DNA of 64,000 nucleotides, taken from NCBI RefSeq assembly GCF_036588685.1, contig NC_086379.1, positions 71,827,727 to 71,891,726 on the forward strand, read 5' to 3'. The notes beneath the pieces were generated by a model. That model ran no database searches. It was not told the origin of the DNA and saw nothing but the letters and a program-made list of their open reading frames with translations. The stretch is from Mytilus trossulus (lineage: Eukaryota; Mollusca; Bivalvia; Mytilida; Mytilidae). Shown here one piece after another: positions 1-12,102 of the stretch. The number at the start of each line of letters is the position of its first letter. Within the stretch, counting starts at the first letter, position 1. Made by a program: the position numbers and the translations under genes.

Positions 1-540
1 ACAAATATGGACACTATATTTGTATATGACACATGCAGAAAATGGTAAATTGAATATGCATATTTGATACATAAACTATTTTTTTAAATATCAACCAAAA
101 CATTCAGTAACTGGAAATACCTTTGATATTGTCTTTGGAACCAAAAAATGAGCAACCAATTTCCGTGATGCCTTCGGCATATAATTTAAATACATCATGA
201 GCTGTACACGGCGTCTTTAAGACATCGTATGGCCATCGTGCCATCATCGTAATCCATCTTGTTGCCTTCGTAATCCATCGTATAGCCTTCGTGATCCATC
301 GTGTAGGCTTCGGCTGAGATATGAAGCTTAAATACCTGTCTTCGGTTAACCTTCGTATGTCCATCTTTTGCTAGTGTATATAATTTCGGCACCATCGTAT
401 TGACTTCGTTATTCATCATACATGCTTCAGTCACTTTTTGGTATTTTAACGAGATCGGGACCATTTTCGTACGAACTTACAATTTTCGCATTCGGGTGTC
501 CATCGTATATAAAAATCTGGACAGAGTGACGCGGGCATAA
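1..540. mobile_element. Right portion of a second copy of the 31-bp-TIR element
   Basis: Bases 1-60 match 13801-13860, and 170-540 match 13928-14284, ending in a mutated inverted end (ATCTGGACAGAGTGACGCGG, then GCATAA). The segment between is different. The left part lies outside the window. This second copy shows that the arms and adjoining interior move as one unit. Confidence 0.7.
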
Positions 541-990
541 AGAATAAGCAACACGAACCCTGCATCTACCTTAAGAAATTTACATTTAAATTGCGTGTTC
601 AAAATATGTCCCAGTGTCAATTGTAGTTAAGCTTTGAACTTAAGCAGTATTACTATGAAAATAGGAAAACGGCCTTGTATGAAATATATTCAGGTCATCA
701 TTAATATCATGAGTGTTATCAATTGATTAAAAGATCAATATGACGTCAAAGGTTCGATGTTTCCATTGCAGCGTCGATTTACAGTTAAATATATATATGA
801 TCACAATTTTTTATCTGACTTTAATTTTCCAATTAGAAATTATTTCAAACAATGTACTACTTATAGTCATTAAAATTACCTTTAAAAAACAAAAATACAC
901 AATTTGAAATTAATGTTAATTAAAAGTGCTTTTAAGTTTCAATTAATAAATATAAGTTCATCTAAAAGAAAAAGTGTATCCATGAGTTGT
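541..990. other. AT-rich stretch without recognisable features
   Basis: Between the partial TIR element and the 355-bp array I see no ORF with coding character, no splice-supported exon and no known repeat family. Confidence 0.6.
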
Positions 991-2090
991 CTGGCGTATA
1001 AAATTATAATCCTGGTATTTTTGATAACTATTTACACCACTGGGTCGATGCCACTGCTGGTGGACGTTTCGTCCCCGAGGGTATCACCAGCCCAGTAGTC
1101 AGCACTTCGGTGTTGACATGAATATCAATTTTGTGGTCATTTTTATAAATTTTCTGTATACAAAACTTTGAATTTTTCGAAAAACTAAGGATTTTCTTAC
1201 CCCAGGAGTAGATAACCTTAGCCGTATTTGGCACAACTTTGTGGAATTTTGGATCCTCAATGCTCTTCAACTTTGTACTTATTTGGCTTTATAAATATTT
1301 TGATATGAGCGTCACTGATGAGTCTTATGTAGACGAAACGCGCGTCTGGCGTATAAAATTATAATCCTGGTATTTTTGATAACTATTTACACCACTGGGT
1401 CGATGCCACTGCTGGTGGACGTTTCGTCCCCGAGGGTATCACCAGCCCAGTAGTCAGCACTTCGGTGTTGACATGAATATCAATTTTGTGGTCATTTTTA
1501 TAAATTTTCTGTATACAAAACTTTGAATTTTTCGAACAAACTAAGGATTTTCTTACCCCAGGAGTAGATTACCTTAGCCGTATTTGGCACAACTTTGCGG
1601 AATTTTGGATCCTCAATGCTCTTCAACTTTGTACTTATTTGGCTTTATAAATATTTTGATATGAGCGTCACTGATGAGTCTTATGTAGACGAAACGCGCG
1701 TCTGGCGTATAAAATTATAATCCTGGTATTTTTGATAACTATTTACACCACTGGGTCGATGCCACTGCTGGTGGACGTTTCGTCCCCGAGGGTATCACCA
1801 GCCCAGTAGTCAGCACTTCGGTGTTGACATGAATATCAATTTTGTGGTCATTTTTATAAATTTTCTGTATACAAAACTTTGAATTTTTGAAAAACTAAGG
1901 ATTTTCTTACCCCAGGAGTAGATTACCTTAGCCGTATTTGGCACAACTTTGTGGAATTTTGGATCCTCAATGCTCTTCAACTTTGTACTTATTTGGCTTT
2001 ATAAATATTTTGATATGAGCGTCACTGATGAGTCTTATGTAGACGAAACGCGCGTCTGGCGTATAAAATTATAATCCTGGTATTTTTTAT
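991..2090 (+). repeat. Tandem array of three 355-bp units plus a partial fourth
   Basis: Units start at 991, 1346 and 1702 (CTGGCGTATAAAATTATAAT), and a truncated fourth starts at 2056. Copies differ by only a few bases, so the array is recent or homogenised. Each unit contains ACGAAACGCGCGTCTGGCGT at its junction and the block GGATCCTCAATGCTCTTCAA. The 64-residue and 80-residue ORFs inside are not supported as genes. Confidence 0.9.
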
Positions 2091-2225
2091 AACTAATTAT
2101 AGAACACCGATTTATAATAACTCTGATCTTCTGATTACAGAAATATGCATTTACCTTATGGTGGTGATTTTTTGTCGTCTCTTTTTTACGTGTTAGCAGT
2201 GAACATTGGTCTTTACTTTTAAAAG

Positions 2226-2412
2226 TAAAATCACATAAATACTAAACTCCGAGAAAAATTCAAAACGGAAATTCCTTAATCAAATGGCAAAATCAAATGA
2301 TAAAACCAATCAAACAAAAGGACAACAACTGTCACATTCTTGACTTGGTACAAGCATTATCAAATGTAGAAAATGATGGATTGAACCTGGTTTTACAGTA
2401 CTAAACCTATAA
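2226..2412 (+). repeat. Dispersed repeat family A (ACTCCGAGGAAAATTC type), copy 1
   Basis: Family A is the most frequent repeat here. Its recognisable order is AAAATACTGAACTCCGAGGA, then GGATAACAACTGTCATATTC, CTGACTTGGTACAGGC and GAAAATGGTGGATTGAACC. This copy has all four blocks with about 10% changes. No ORF is shared between copies. It resembles a SINE or a small non-autonomous element; its ends are not resolved. A shorter fragment (aaaataccgaactccgag) lies at 3154-3200. Confidence 0.75.
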
Positions 2413-4861
2413 ACGTGTTTTCAAACAACCCATGAGTTATAGTAATAAGAAAATTACTTTGTTTCTAATGCGAAAGAAAAATTCATTTAAGAATAATATA
2501 CCATCTGCTAATGTCAAATAAATTCAAAGTTGCAATTATGTAGACATTTTCTGATAGAATAGATATTTGTATATTGTTAACGACCTATGTTTACCTCTTT
2601 TCAATTTTTTTTCTGTTGGTTTTACTATGTACAACAGTATAGTATTGAAACTATACCACATTGCAAAAATATTTAATTTACTGGTATGGATTAAAAACAT
2701 GTATATAATAACTGCAATATCCGAATTGCCTGAAATGTTTGAATTGGTTGTGTTAGTTTTATTCCTGTTATTTATTGTTTACACTATAACTTACTCATCG
2801 TACATACCAGACTTCTTATTTTGTACGTCAGACACCCGTATTGTCTACAAAATATTTATCAGTTTCACTCGAATAAAAACCTTATAAGGCCGAATAAATT
2901 ACAACGATTAATTAGTGAATTTAATATCCAAAATTCCAAAAGGAAAAGCAAGTAAAATAATCTATTACTGTGTGGAAATTCTAAGTGTTTATTCCGTAGT
3001 CATTCCCAAAATTTGAGACATCCAAATGTTATCAAATATACAAGCATATTCAAAAATTAAATGTATAATTACTACTATAATTATCAACAAATTGTTCTTC
3101 AATTTTAAACTATGTATGTCATATCACTTACATGATGACAAGTAAAAGTTACAAAAATACCGAACTCCGAGGGAAATTTAAACGGAAAGTAGTGTATTGT
3201 CGTTATTGTTATTTCACACAACTTGGCAAATAGCGTATTACAACCACCTACGCTTTAAGAAATATGTAATTAGATTATCTTGGTCAGGCAGATACTGTTT
3301 ATTACCTTTGGGTGTCTTTATTTGTTATATAATACACTATTAAGAGATATAATTTCCATTATGTATTACAAAATTCCAAAATCAGTCTATAACGCAGTCT
3401 AGTAATGTCATTAGGAATGGAAAGTAGATAAATGTAGACACACATTCCATTCTCTAGCTGGAGCTATAAAACTTATAATATGTGCATATTCTCTCTTTGA
3501 ACTCATTTCAAGGAGGCGAACATCAACAGTTTGTGAGAACAATTCAAATACCATCATCTTTGGTGGATAATGTGTCCTTAATGTATCAAACAACAGTTAT
3601 TACATTGTGTACATAACATGTCATACATTCTAGTACCACTTGCCCCATGTACCTACACTTTGAAGAATTTATATTTTGTCTATGATAATATAAAGTATGA
3701 TTGTAACGTAAACTTATTCTAATTGTTCTACAATGTTTTTTAACAATAAATCTTTTTCTTGAATCTACTCATTATAACTGTGTGTCGTGGCGTTTCCTTA
3801 ACATGTATGGTACGTGCTTTAAATCTCTTGTAATTTCCTTCCAAAACAAGTTATGCAGACCATTGTATATAGCCTTAGGATGATAAAGTCATCGACCTTT
3901 GCTTGTTCATGGGTAGAGTTATTTATTCTCAAATGTTTTGTTTTGATAAGTTGAACATGGTTTTCTCTACTGAAATATTTCTTATTAAGAAAATAATTGC
4001 ATCCATATTTTATGGGATTGAAAACACAATGTTATGTGTTAAGTTTATTATTCTTTGTTAGAGTTTGCATGGAAACACATGAAAGATCAGTATGTTTATT
4101 GTTTGATACGCCAACAGCACTAAATAACTATACACTATTTTAAACACTTAAAGGTTTTTATTTCACAGTTTTCTTCTTACACTATGCCAGTGAAGGTTGA
4201 TAATTATAAAATGTTAACAAAGGTGAAATCAGTATACTTTATTATTTGTTTTACATTTTCGGAAAACATTAAATGGAAATAATTATCTCCTGAAACTGGA
4301 TTCAATTTTTTTCAACTAAAGAGATGTGTAAACCACTTATGCCTTTGGGTTAAGAATTAGGCACAGCGTTCCTTAATTAATTATTAAATATGTCTCAACG
4401 GTTTTACTGCTGTTTTAAGAATTTTTATGAATCGTATGAATTTGTGTTACCCTATACATGAAAATAAAGATATATACAGTTTGTAGTATTTTCAACAAAT
4501 ATTATTTTCAAGGCAAATTCGTTCTACAAAAGCAAACCACAAACTCAGTTTCCACTTAATGATTTGATCTGAAATTGATCCCCAATGTTTTTCATCGTCT
4601 ACGTGAAATTTTAAGCTGAGTTTGCCATGTATCTGGCTTCTTTAAAGTGGAAATAATATCATTTTAATTCATTTTGAAGTATACTTTGAAGAACATATAA
4701 CGATAGAGTTTCAAAATATGTTAGTAACTTTCAGATCATCATAGATCCTTAATTATGTTTGATAATTTATCTGTTCCTATAATCTGCTTTCGACATGTGT
4801 TTGGCTTTAATACTGACTAAATGTACTGAATTTGACTTTTTAATCATATGATTGGAAATTA
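2413..4861. other. Gene-free AT-rich interval
   Basis: The 106-residue frame at 2567-2887 is Phe/Ile/Leu/Tyr-rich without a family match and fits chance translation of AT-rich DNA. A family A scrap lies at 3154-3200. Nothing else is supported. Confidence 0.6.
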
Positions 4862-5065
4862 ATATGTATCAGAATAAAAGAGAGTCGAAAGATACCAAAG
4901 GGATATTTAATCAAATAAGTCGGGAGGGGAAAGCAAATGCCATGGTAAAAAAACAGAAACGACGAAAAGATAAACAACGTTACACAAAACAATACTTCGA
5001 AAACAAAAGAGTAAAATATCATAAAACCCGCGAAGAACCAATTATTCGTTCAGACATGATTGCTC
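4862..5065 (+). repeat. Dispersed repeat family B, diverged copy
   Basis: Carries the family B opening (gaaagataccaaagggatat) and an internal tgccatggtaaaaaaacaga block. Related copies are at 7775-7960 and 44846-45020. The 77-residue Lys/Arg-rich ORF is a by-product of the A-rich repeat. Confidence 0.6.
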
Positions 5066-5982
5066 TTGCCATTTTCAAAAATTAGGGACGTTCTGTTTTG
5101 GATTTTTGGTTATTCTACTTTTACGTGGTGCTTACTTCAATCGTAATTTCCCATAACCAAGATGCAATATTCTGTGTGTAATGACAATTTTGAAAGCACC
5201 GAAGTACGCATCAAAATGTAACATGCAGTGAAATTTAAGTGTGACATGTCAATTAAGATATGTAAAATTCAAATAATGGGGAAGTTGGGTATGTAACTAC
5301 TGGATAACGATTGTCAAGAATAGTGGAATGATAATAGTTGTAATTGATCATACTTTGAATCTTCTAAAAGAAAAATAACAAAAAATAGTTTGCTCTCCTA
5401 TTAAATCTGTGTTTGTTTGTAAACAATACAGAAAAATATGATTTTGAAATAAAACTAAACGATCGCTTTGAGTAGAAATTTTAAAAATTATTCTTGTAAA
5501 CTAACACAAAACAAACGTTTTAATTCATTCATATTAATTCATTTATAGAGTAAAATAAGATTGTTTTAATTTCATTATTTCCTCTCTGTTTATGTAAGTT
5601 CCTTTTATATCTAACGATCACATTATAAAAGGTAAACATCATTTGTTTCAGTGTAAACATTTGATAGTTAATTATTGATATGTCAAATACAGTGACTTCT
5701 TCGATGAAGCTATTTTTATCTAATCAAAAAACAATCCAGCGCTGATGATGTTTTATGATAGCTTTGGTAACTTGTTCAACTATTTCCGTGTCCCCACACT
5801 TTTTTAACTGAATATCAATGATGCTTATATATGTAAGATAATACGACAAAAAGAGTATTTTTTGTAGAAATTTATTTTTTCGTAATATCTTAAGGTTTTT
5901 AACATACTCTATACGTCGTATTTTGAGAATTTTTGATGTCACACATACAATTTGAAAAGCAAACACTATTGACAAGAAAAAG

Positions 5983-6355
5983 GTAAAAACACAAAAAGAC
6001 TGAACTCCGCGGAATATTTAAAAGGAAATTCCTAAATCAAATGGCAAATTCAAAAGTTCAAACACATCAAACAAATGGATAACAACTGTCATATTCCTGA
6101 CTTGGTATAGGCATTTTCTAATGTACAAAATGATGGATTGAATCTGGTTTCTAGCTAGCTATATCTCTCACTTGTATGACAGGACAGTCGCATCGAATTC
6201 AATTACATTGTCAACGATGCGGGGAAAAAACAAACAAACAGACACAAAAAGTAAAAATGTAAAATGTAAAAAAGTAAAAAACAGGGGTACAGCAGACACT
6301 AAACTCGTCAAAGATACCAGGACTAAATTTAGTATATACGCCAACATTGTGTAAT
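5983..6355 (+). repeat. Family A, longest plus-strand copy
   Basis: Beyond the four standard blocks this copy continues through CTCACTTGTATGACAG, CGATGCGGGG, the cagacacaaaaag region and gccaacattgtgtaatcatc. It therefore shows the 3' extension seen in inverted orientation at 40425-40876 and 62880-63200. The 60-residue ORF it contains is not a gene. Confidence 0.8.
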
Positions 6356-7774
6356 CATCTTACTTACTATAAAACAACAAATGTAACAAAGAAGAACAAA
6401 AAGGGCAGGACAAAAATATTTTATGTATTCTATAAAAAAAAAAATGGCGTTAAACAGTGTCTACACAGAGTCAAATACAGTTCAAAATGGCGAGGTTTTT
6501 TTTAGAATAGTAAGCTTAAGCAAAAGGAACTAAGATTCTAACGTTTTAGCAATAATCGAGTACTGTATGGTTATTATCAATAGTGGTATGTAAGAATATT
6601 TTCATATCAATTGTTTGTTAAATATTTTAACCAATTTCTATTAAAATTAAATTATCAGGAAACAAACACATAAACAAACATTGTATTGACTGTTTATATC
6701 CATATGCTTTCAGATTATAAGTCCAGTCATCAATCTTTTATTATAATAATTCTTGACGTTTTTGGCAAAAAAGGAAAATCAAAACTAAGGTGTAGCATAC
6801 TACATGATGGCCAATGTAAATCTCTTAACGCGTATAAATAAACTCGTTAAACTGCTTAGCTATGTCTACTGTGTATAATTTCCATTCAATATAACTTAAA
6901 GTTCCTACTATATAAACAACTATTTTTGATATAAACAGGTGAAACATTGTTTCCATTGAGACAGAAAATAATAGAAAACTACTTACTACACGGCATGAAA
7001 AGGAAAGCAATCTTGCAAAAAGCCAGATCGAGACAACAGATGCTATTATTAGTGTAAACATTTTTTTGGTGTATTTATATAACTAATCTCTAATATTAAT
7101 CAATCATAACTCGACAATCCGATTCAATAATTGTTTATTTGCTGGCATCATCATTTCATAAACATCTGATATTCACATGAAATCTATCAGCTGTAAATGA
7201 CGTGCACTTTAATTGGTCTCATCAATCCAAAGATGTCTGTCATAAAACATTAAAAACTATGTCGTTCAATGCATAAATTTAAGTATTACGTTCGGGCCAA
7301 ACATCATCCTATCATCTGAGGTAATTTATGGTATGCTGCTTGATTCCAATAATGTGAAAGTGCAAGCTTTCAGCTGTGAAATCCAAAAGCTGGTAAATTG
7401 TCCCATTATCTCATTTAACTATCTTTTAAGATCTATTTATGACTCTATTGAGGTTAAATCACGTTTTAAATTGTGTTTATCACCTTTTGAATATATTTTG
7501 CCTAAACTGTATACAAAAAATCTGTAGTTGAAATAACTACAAATTTCAACTGTGAAATATTCGACTGTACACTATGTTAAACGCACATTTTTTTCATTTA
7601 ATTTGACCAATTAAGCTTTTTTTTCGTAGGAATAAACGAAGAATAACAGTAGATAACTACTTTATATAGCAAGGGAGAACAACTTTGCATTCGAATCCCT
7701 CACTTATATCTAACTAATATCCTTAGGCTTATTTATAGCAAAGGCATATGAGAAGGACATTCAATCTCAAAGGT
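6356..7774. other. Gene-free AT-rich interval
   Basis: No splice-consistent exons. Short frames on both strands lack coding composition. The interval from 5086 to 5982, before the family A copy, is likewise empty. Confidence 0.6.
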
Positions 7775-7960
7775 TTAAAAATAAATTGAAAAGGCCAAGG
7801 TTAAAACAAAAAAGAACATCAGAAAAAAAAGTACACAAAACACAATGGTGAAAGCCAAACACTAAGCAACACGGACCCCACCAAAAACTGAGGGTGAGCT
7901 AAGGTGATCAAGGATTCAGGAGTGTAAGCAGCTAAAACTTCACATGTGACACTCATGCTG
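7775..7960 (+). repeat. Family B, 3' portion
   Basis: Contains caacacggaccccaccaaaa, then gtgagctaaggtgatcaagg and aggagtgtaagcagc, matching the order at 44940-45015 (acaaaccccacaaaaaaacg, then gtgatctctggtgctccgga). The flanks show no target duplication that I could identify. Confidence 0.6.
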
Positions 7961-10900
7961 ATGCTCATGTAAGTACAAATCAAGTTTTAAGTCTAATTCG
8001 GTAGGAGACGCATTCGATAAAAAGGGACAAAATAAAAGTTATGCAATAACTCATCTTTGAAACAGATATTACATAACGGTCAACTAAATCCAAAAGGAGT
8101 CAGTAAAATAACGAAGGGTTGATTTCAGCTTAACCACCATTTTAAACTCTTGGTTTAATTGCTTTCTTGTAAACAGCCACCCTTTAACAAGGACAAAGAA
8201 ATCATGAGTAAAACTACAAGCCGGGGAATATCATATGTATCGGTAGAGTCTATAGGCGCTGTGCTGGAATGTTGCTAAAAAAGATTGAAAAGTTGCTTAG
8301 AAGAAAATAGCACTTTATTATGTTCGCTTATCAGAAAGGCTCAAACTGAAATATCTAAAACCCAAAGATGTGAAGACCTAATCATTTTAGGAACTCGATG
8401 ACCAAACGAGACATAACAAATATACAAATTCATCTCACATCAATTTTGCCACAGGAAGTTTCAATCTTAGTTTGTAAATAATTTATGAAATTATCAACGG
8501 ATACTTTTGTTTGTTAGTAATGAAGCACAGACTACGAAGCTGATGATACCTTCGGGAGCGAATTACATCTGCACACTTGTAATTATCCAGCTGTGGGTTT
8601 ACGCGCAGTATTTTATTAAATTTGCGCTTACTTAATTTAAAAACCCTTAATCCTACAACTCAATTGGTCAAGAGCACTTTGTAATATTCTAATTTAGAGG
8701 TAATTCATTATCAGTTTGTACAAATTTATTACGTTAAGTGATTATAAAAACGCTAATACCATATAGGTAACTTAATTGCCAAAATCGGAAAGATAATAAT
8801 ATTATGTTTCCTTATTTCACTGAATAGATATCACTTAAGTTAAATACAAAATATAATTGACTTTTGTGAAGTTTCGCCAACGTACAAATATTGAGTTTCA
8901 ATTGTCAGAAACTAATCGTGGAAAATAAATTACGTATTCACTGGATTATCATTCCGTTTCGATAGACCATTTATTCAGTGGATAGTTACTCCTAATTAAA
9001 AACTGTTTAAACAGAGCTATGAGGTAGAAAGACAAAAGTCGACATAATATATGTTTATGGTCACTTTTTAGGATCAAATGATGCATATAATGTGTCTGTT
9101 TCTCATTGTACGTGTTTTGGGAGTCATGCATTGCAGGGGACGATTGCACTCTCGACGGTATTGTTCCCAATAAGATTAATTTCTGTTTTAGTGTTACCTT
9201 GATACTATCTTTTTATTCAATTTATGAGATTTGAACATTGACAAACAACTGTAACCTATACATACATGACATTTAAATACCACCATTTAATAACTTAATA
9301 CAGATTTTTATCTTTTCTGAAAATCAGTACTTGCAGATATGATTTGACTGCTCTATTTAATGTAAACTTCTAATTCGCAGATTGAAATGCATTGCAGAGC
9401 TTATATCTTATTATCAGTGGAATAATGTAAGCTTTACAATAGAAAAAAAGAACATTCAACTCGGTTCAGGAAAAATAACTGCCAATGTAACATCTATATA
9501 TTTTTATAACAGACACAGGTACAACTACAACAATACTTAAAAAAACGTATCAATTATTTTTTCTGTAGTAAAAGAAGTAAATCTTGTATATTTCCCTGTA
9601 AACAATATCAAGGTTGAACGCCATCAAAACTTTCGTATCAATAAGTTCAATATTTAGAATTTGATCTGTTTTGTTGCGCAAACGAGTTGAAGTATTTACT
9701 GAACATTATAAAAGTTTATTAGAAAGCTATATAAAAAGACTATGTAGTACGTTTCCGAGAATCATGGTCACATCAAACTCTGTAGTCCGTGGTAGAATAA
9801 CAATAATTACCATAATGCTACATAACATTTTCCGCTCTAAAGCAAATGAAATGGGAAAATTATCTATAATCAAATAAATCTTTGTTCGATTTCCGATCAT
9901 GAAGAAGAATTAACTGATGAATGCCTTGTTCTCTCTCATAAACTGAAAAAAGAGGACGTTCATGTATGTTTAAGACCGATATTGTTTGAATTTGAAATTA
10001 TGTTTATAGTGTATTAAATATACATGCATTTTTACTACTGAATACACCAATTATTCATTAACACTTTCGCGAGGTCAATAATGAATATTATTTTTTTTTT
10101 AATTATAAATAGTTCAGCGTGCATTAATAATATATAAGAAGATAAAAAAAAAATACTTTTGCAAAACAATTGATTCAAATATTAGGATAAGAGTTATTCA
10201 TGAATCCTAATAAATCATATATATGGGTCACACTGATGTCTCAACCCCGTATTGATTGTATAAAGGGACATAACACCACTTCTAGCACTGTACTTTAAAA
10301 AGTCCCGCCTACTAAAAACTAATTTGGAATAAACACGGTCTCTACGTGGTTGCTTTTGACAATCACATTCCTAGAAATGTATAGGAGGAAAGATAATATA
10401 CATGGTTCGTACAGGAATATGTTAAAAGAGTTCTTGTTGGCAGCCTGCTGTTCACTTAAAAGCAACCGCTTCAATCGATATATACTTTGTGTCGACTGCT
10501 CGCATCAAGTGTAGGGTTGGGTTCCATCGCAGTATTGGTGAAATAAGCGGTTTCTTCCAAACAAGTGAATATAGCATAAATTATCGTCTTTGTCGTCGTA
10601 GTATAGGAAAAATATCTGCTCGTGCTCTGTTAGAATTTTTGAGCTAGTGCGAACCAAATCCGATTTGTTTAAGTCTATTTCAAAGAAGAGAATTTTATAT
10701 CTCATCAAAATGTTCTCGTCCTAACTGTCATTTCCTATTTGCAAGCAGCTGAACATTGAGCAGACACCAATTTATCAATCAATTTGACAGCTTTAAAAAA
10801 AATTATATACATACAGAAGACATATTAAGGAAATAATCAGATCTAACTCTGACAATTTACAAAATGATGAGATATGCCAAATATAACTTGATACAGAATA

Positions 10901-12102
10901 TTTAAAAATTAAGAAATAACATAAAACAACACGATACAATTTAGATAGAAATTGCTTCATAATAGAAGCACGTTATCAAATTATTTTTCGCAGGACAAAT
11001 CTATTGTTCCAAGATCGCGTGATGAGCAATAAGACTTTTCTATCTCGTTTAACAACATAATTAACTTGGACAGTAACGGATTGTTGGAGAATACAATCTG
11101 AAAGATACCATTATGTTAACAAAATTATTTATAGACTTCCATGAAAGTTATATGCAATCAAAAGGTTAAATAAGAACACATTAATTTAATAGAGCTTTTT
11201 AATGTGTCTGTTCTATTGTAACATATGTGATAAGATTTTAACATATGTCCATTCCGTGACTGTGTAGTATAACGTAATTTCGAATTAACACAAAAGGATG
11301 TTCTATTTATGACTGCTAAATAGTATTTATCCTGCAGGGACGGTAAACGTTTTATTGTAAAAACTCATCAACGATAACGTCTTGTGTTGTCTTACTTTAT
11401 CAAACACATAAATATATCGCTATTCAAACTACAGTAACTGTTTTCATCTTCTTTTATCAAATGATGTTGGGAATGATATATACTTGTTTTGTGTTGACAA
11501 CATAAAATAGTTTGATGATTCTGAATTCCACCTTTACATTGACAAGTCATGCAAACAAACTGGTTTATTTACGAATTTCAAAAACGGATTATTGTTAACT
11601 AAAACATTGTTTTATAATTCCGACAGAAGAAAAAAGAAATTTACCAGGCCATGAATAGGACAGTTCTGTGTCACTTGTTATGTTGATTGATAGTGTAAGG
11701 GTTTTAGAAACTTCTCTTTAGATTTGCTTAATAGTTTTATTCAAATATTTTAAGATGCGGTCAAATCATTATGATTATTCTGCCACTGACTACCATAAGC
11801 GTACCTTACTCACAGGAGCAAGTACTAGGGATTTATCTCTGAATGTGTACTTGACGGTTAATAACCTTTTTTTTTAATTCTCAGATATTTTATATAGTTC
11901 GGCTCTCCATTATTTTTTGTGCTTGATATACCTTATAAAAATTATTTCACGAATACGTCTTGTTCACACACAAACCCTGTATATTTTTGATATCGCAGTT
12001 CTTCATTTTCAACTACAACCAACTGGATAGTACACATCCGAGATTACCCTATCCCAACATAAAGCTGTTTCTATTTGAATTGTTTAAAATGGTCCTTTTT
12101 AT
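7961..12102. other. Gene-poor interval with one doubtful small ORF
   Basis: Apart from the candidate at 10505-10708, I find no coding exon or recognised repeat in this 4.1-kb stretch. Confidence 0.55.
10505..10708 (-). CDS. Possible small ORF or exon relic, 67 residues, unidentified
   Basis: A 67-residue frame with unusually balanced composition for this AT-rich region: the middle reads LTEHEQIFFLYYDDKDDN and the end HQYCDGTQPYT. Local GC is higher than in the flanks, and an in-frame TAG precedes the ATG. I found no partner exon, family match or convincing promoter. It may be a small gene, a stray exon or chance. Confidence 0.2.
   Translation of the reverse strand: MMRYKILFFEIDLNKSDLVRTSSKILTEHEQIFFLYYDDKDDNLCYIHLFGRNRLFHQYCDGTQPYT

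Noticed and set aside
2567-2887. 106-residue hydrophobic ORF as a membrane protein
   Set aside because: Phe/Ile/Tyr/Leu-rich translation expected from AT-rich DNA; no splice context, signal or family match.
4852-5085. Lys/Arg-rich 77-residue ORF
   Set aside because: Lies within a family B repeat; the basic composition reflects A-rich repeat sequence.
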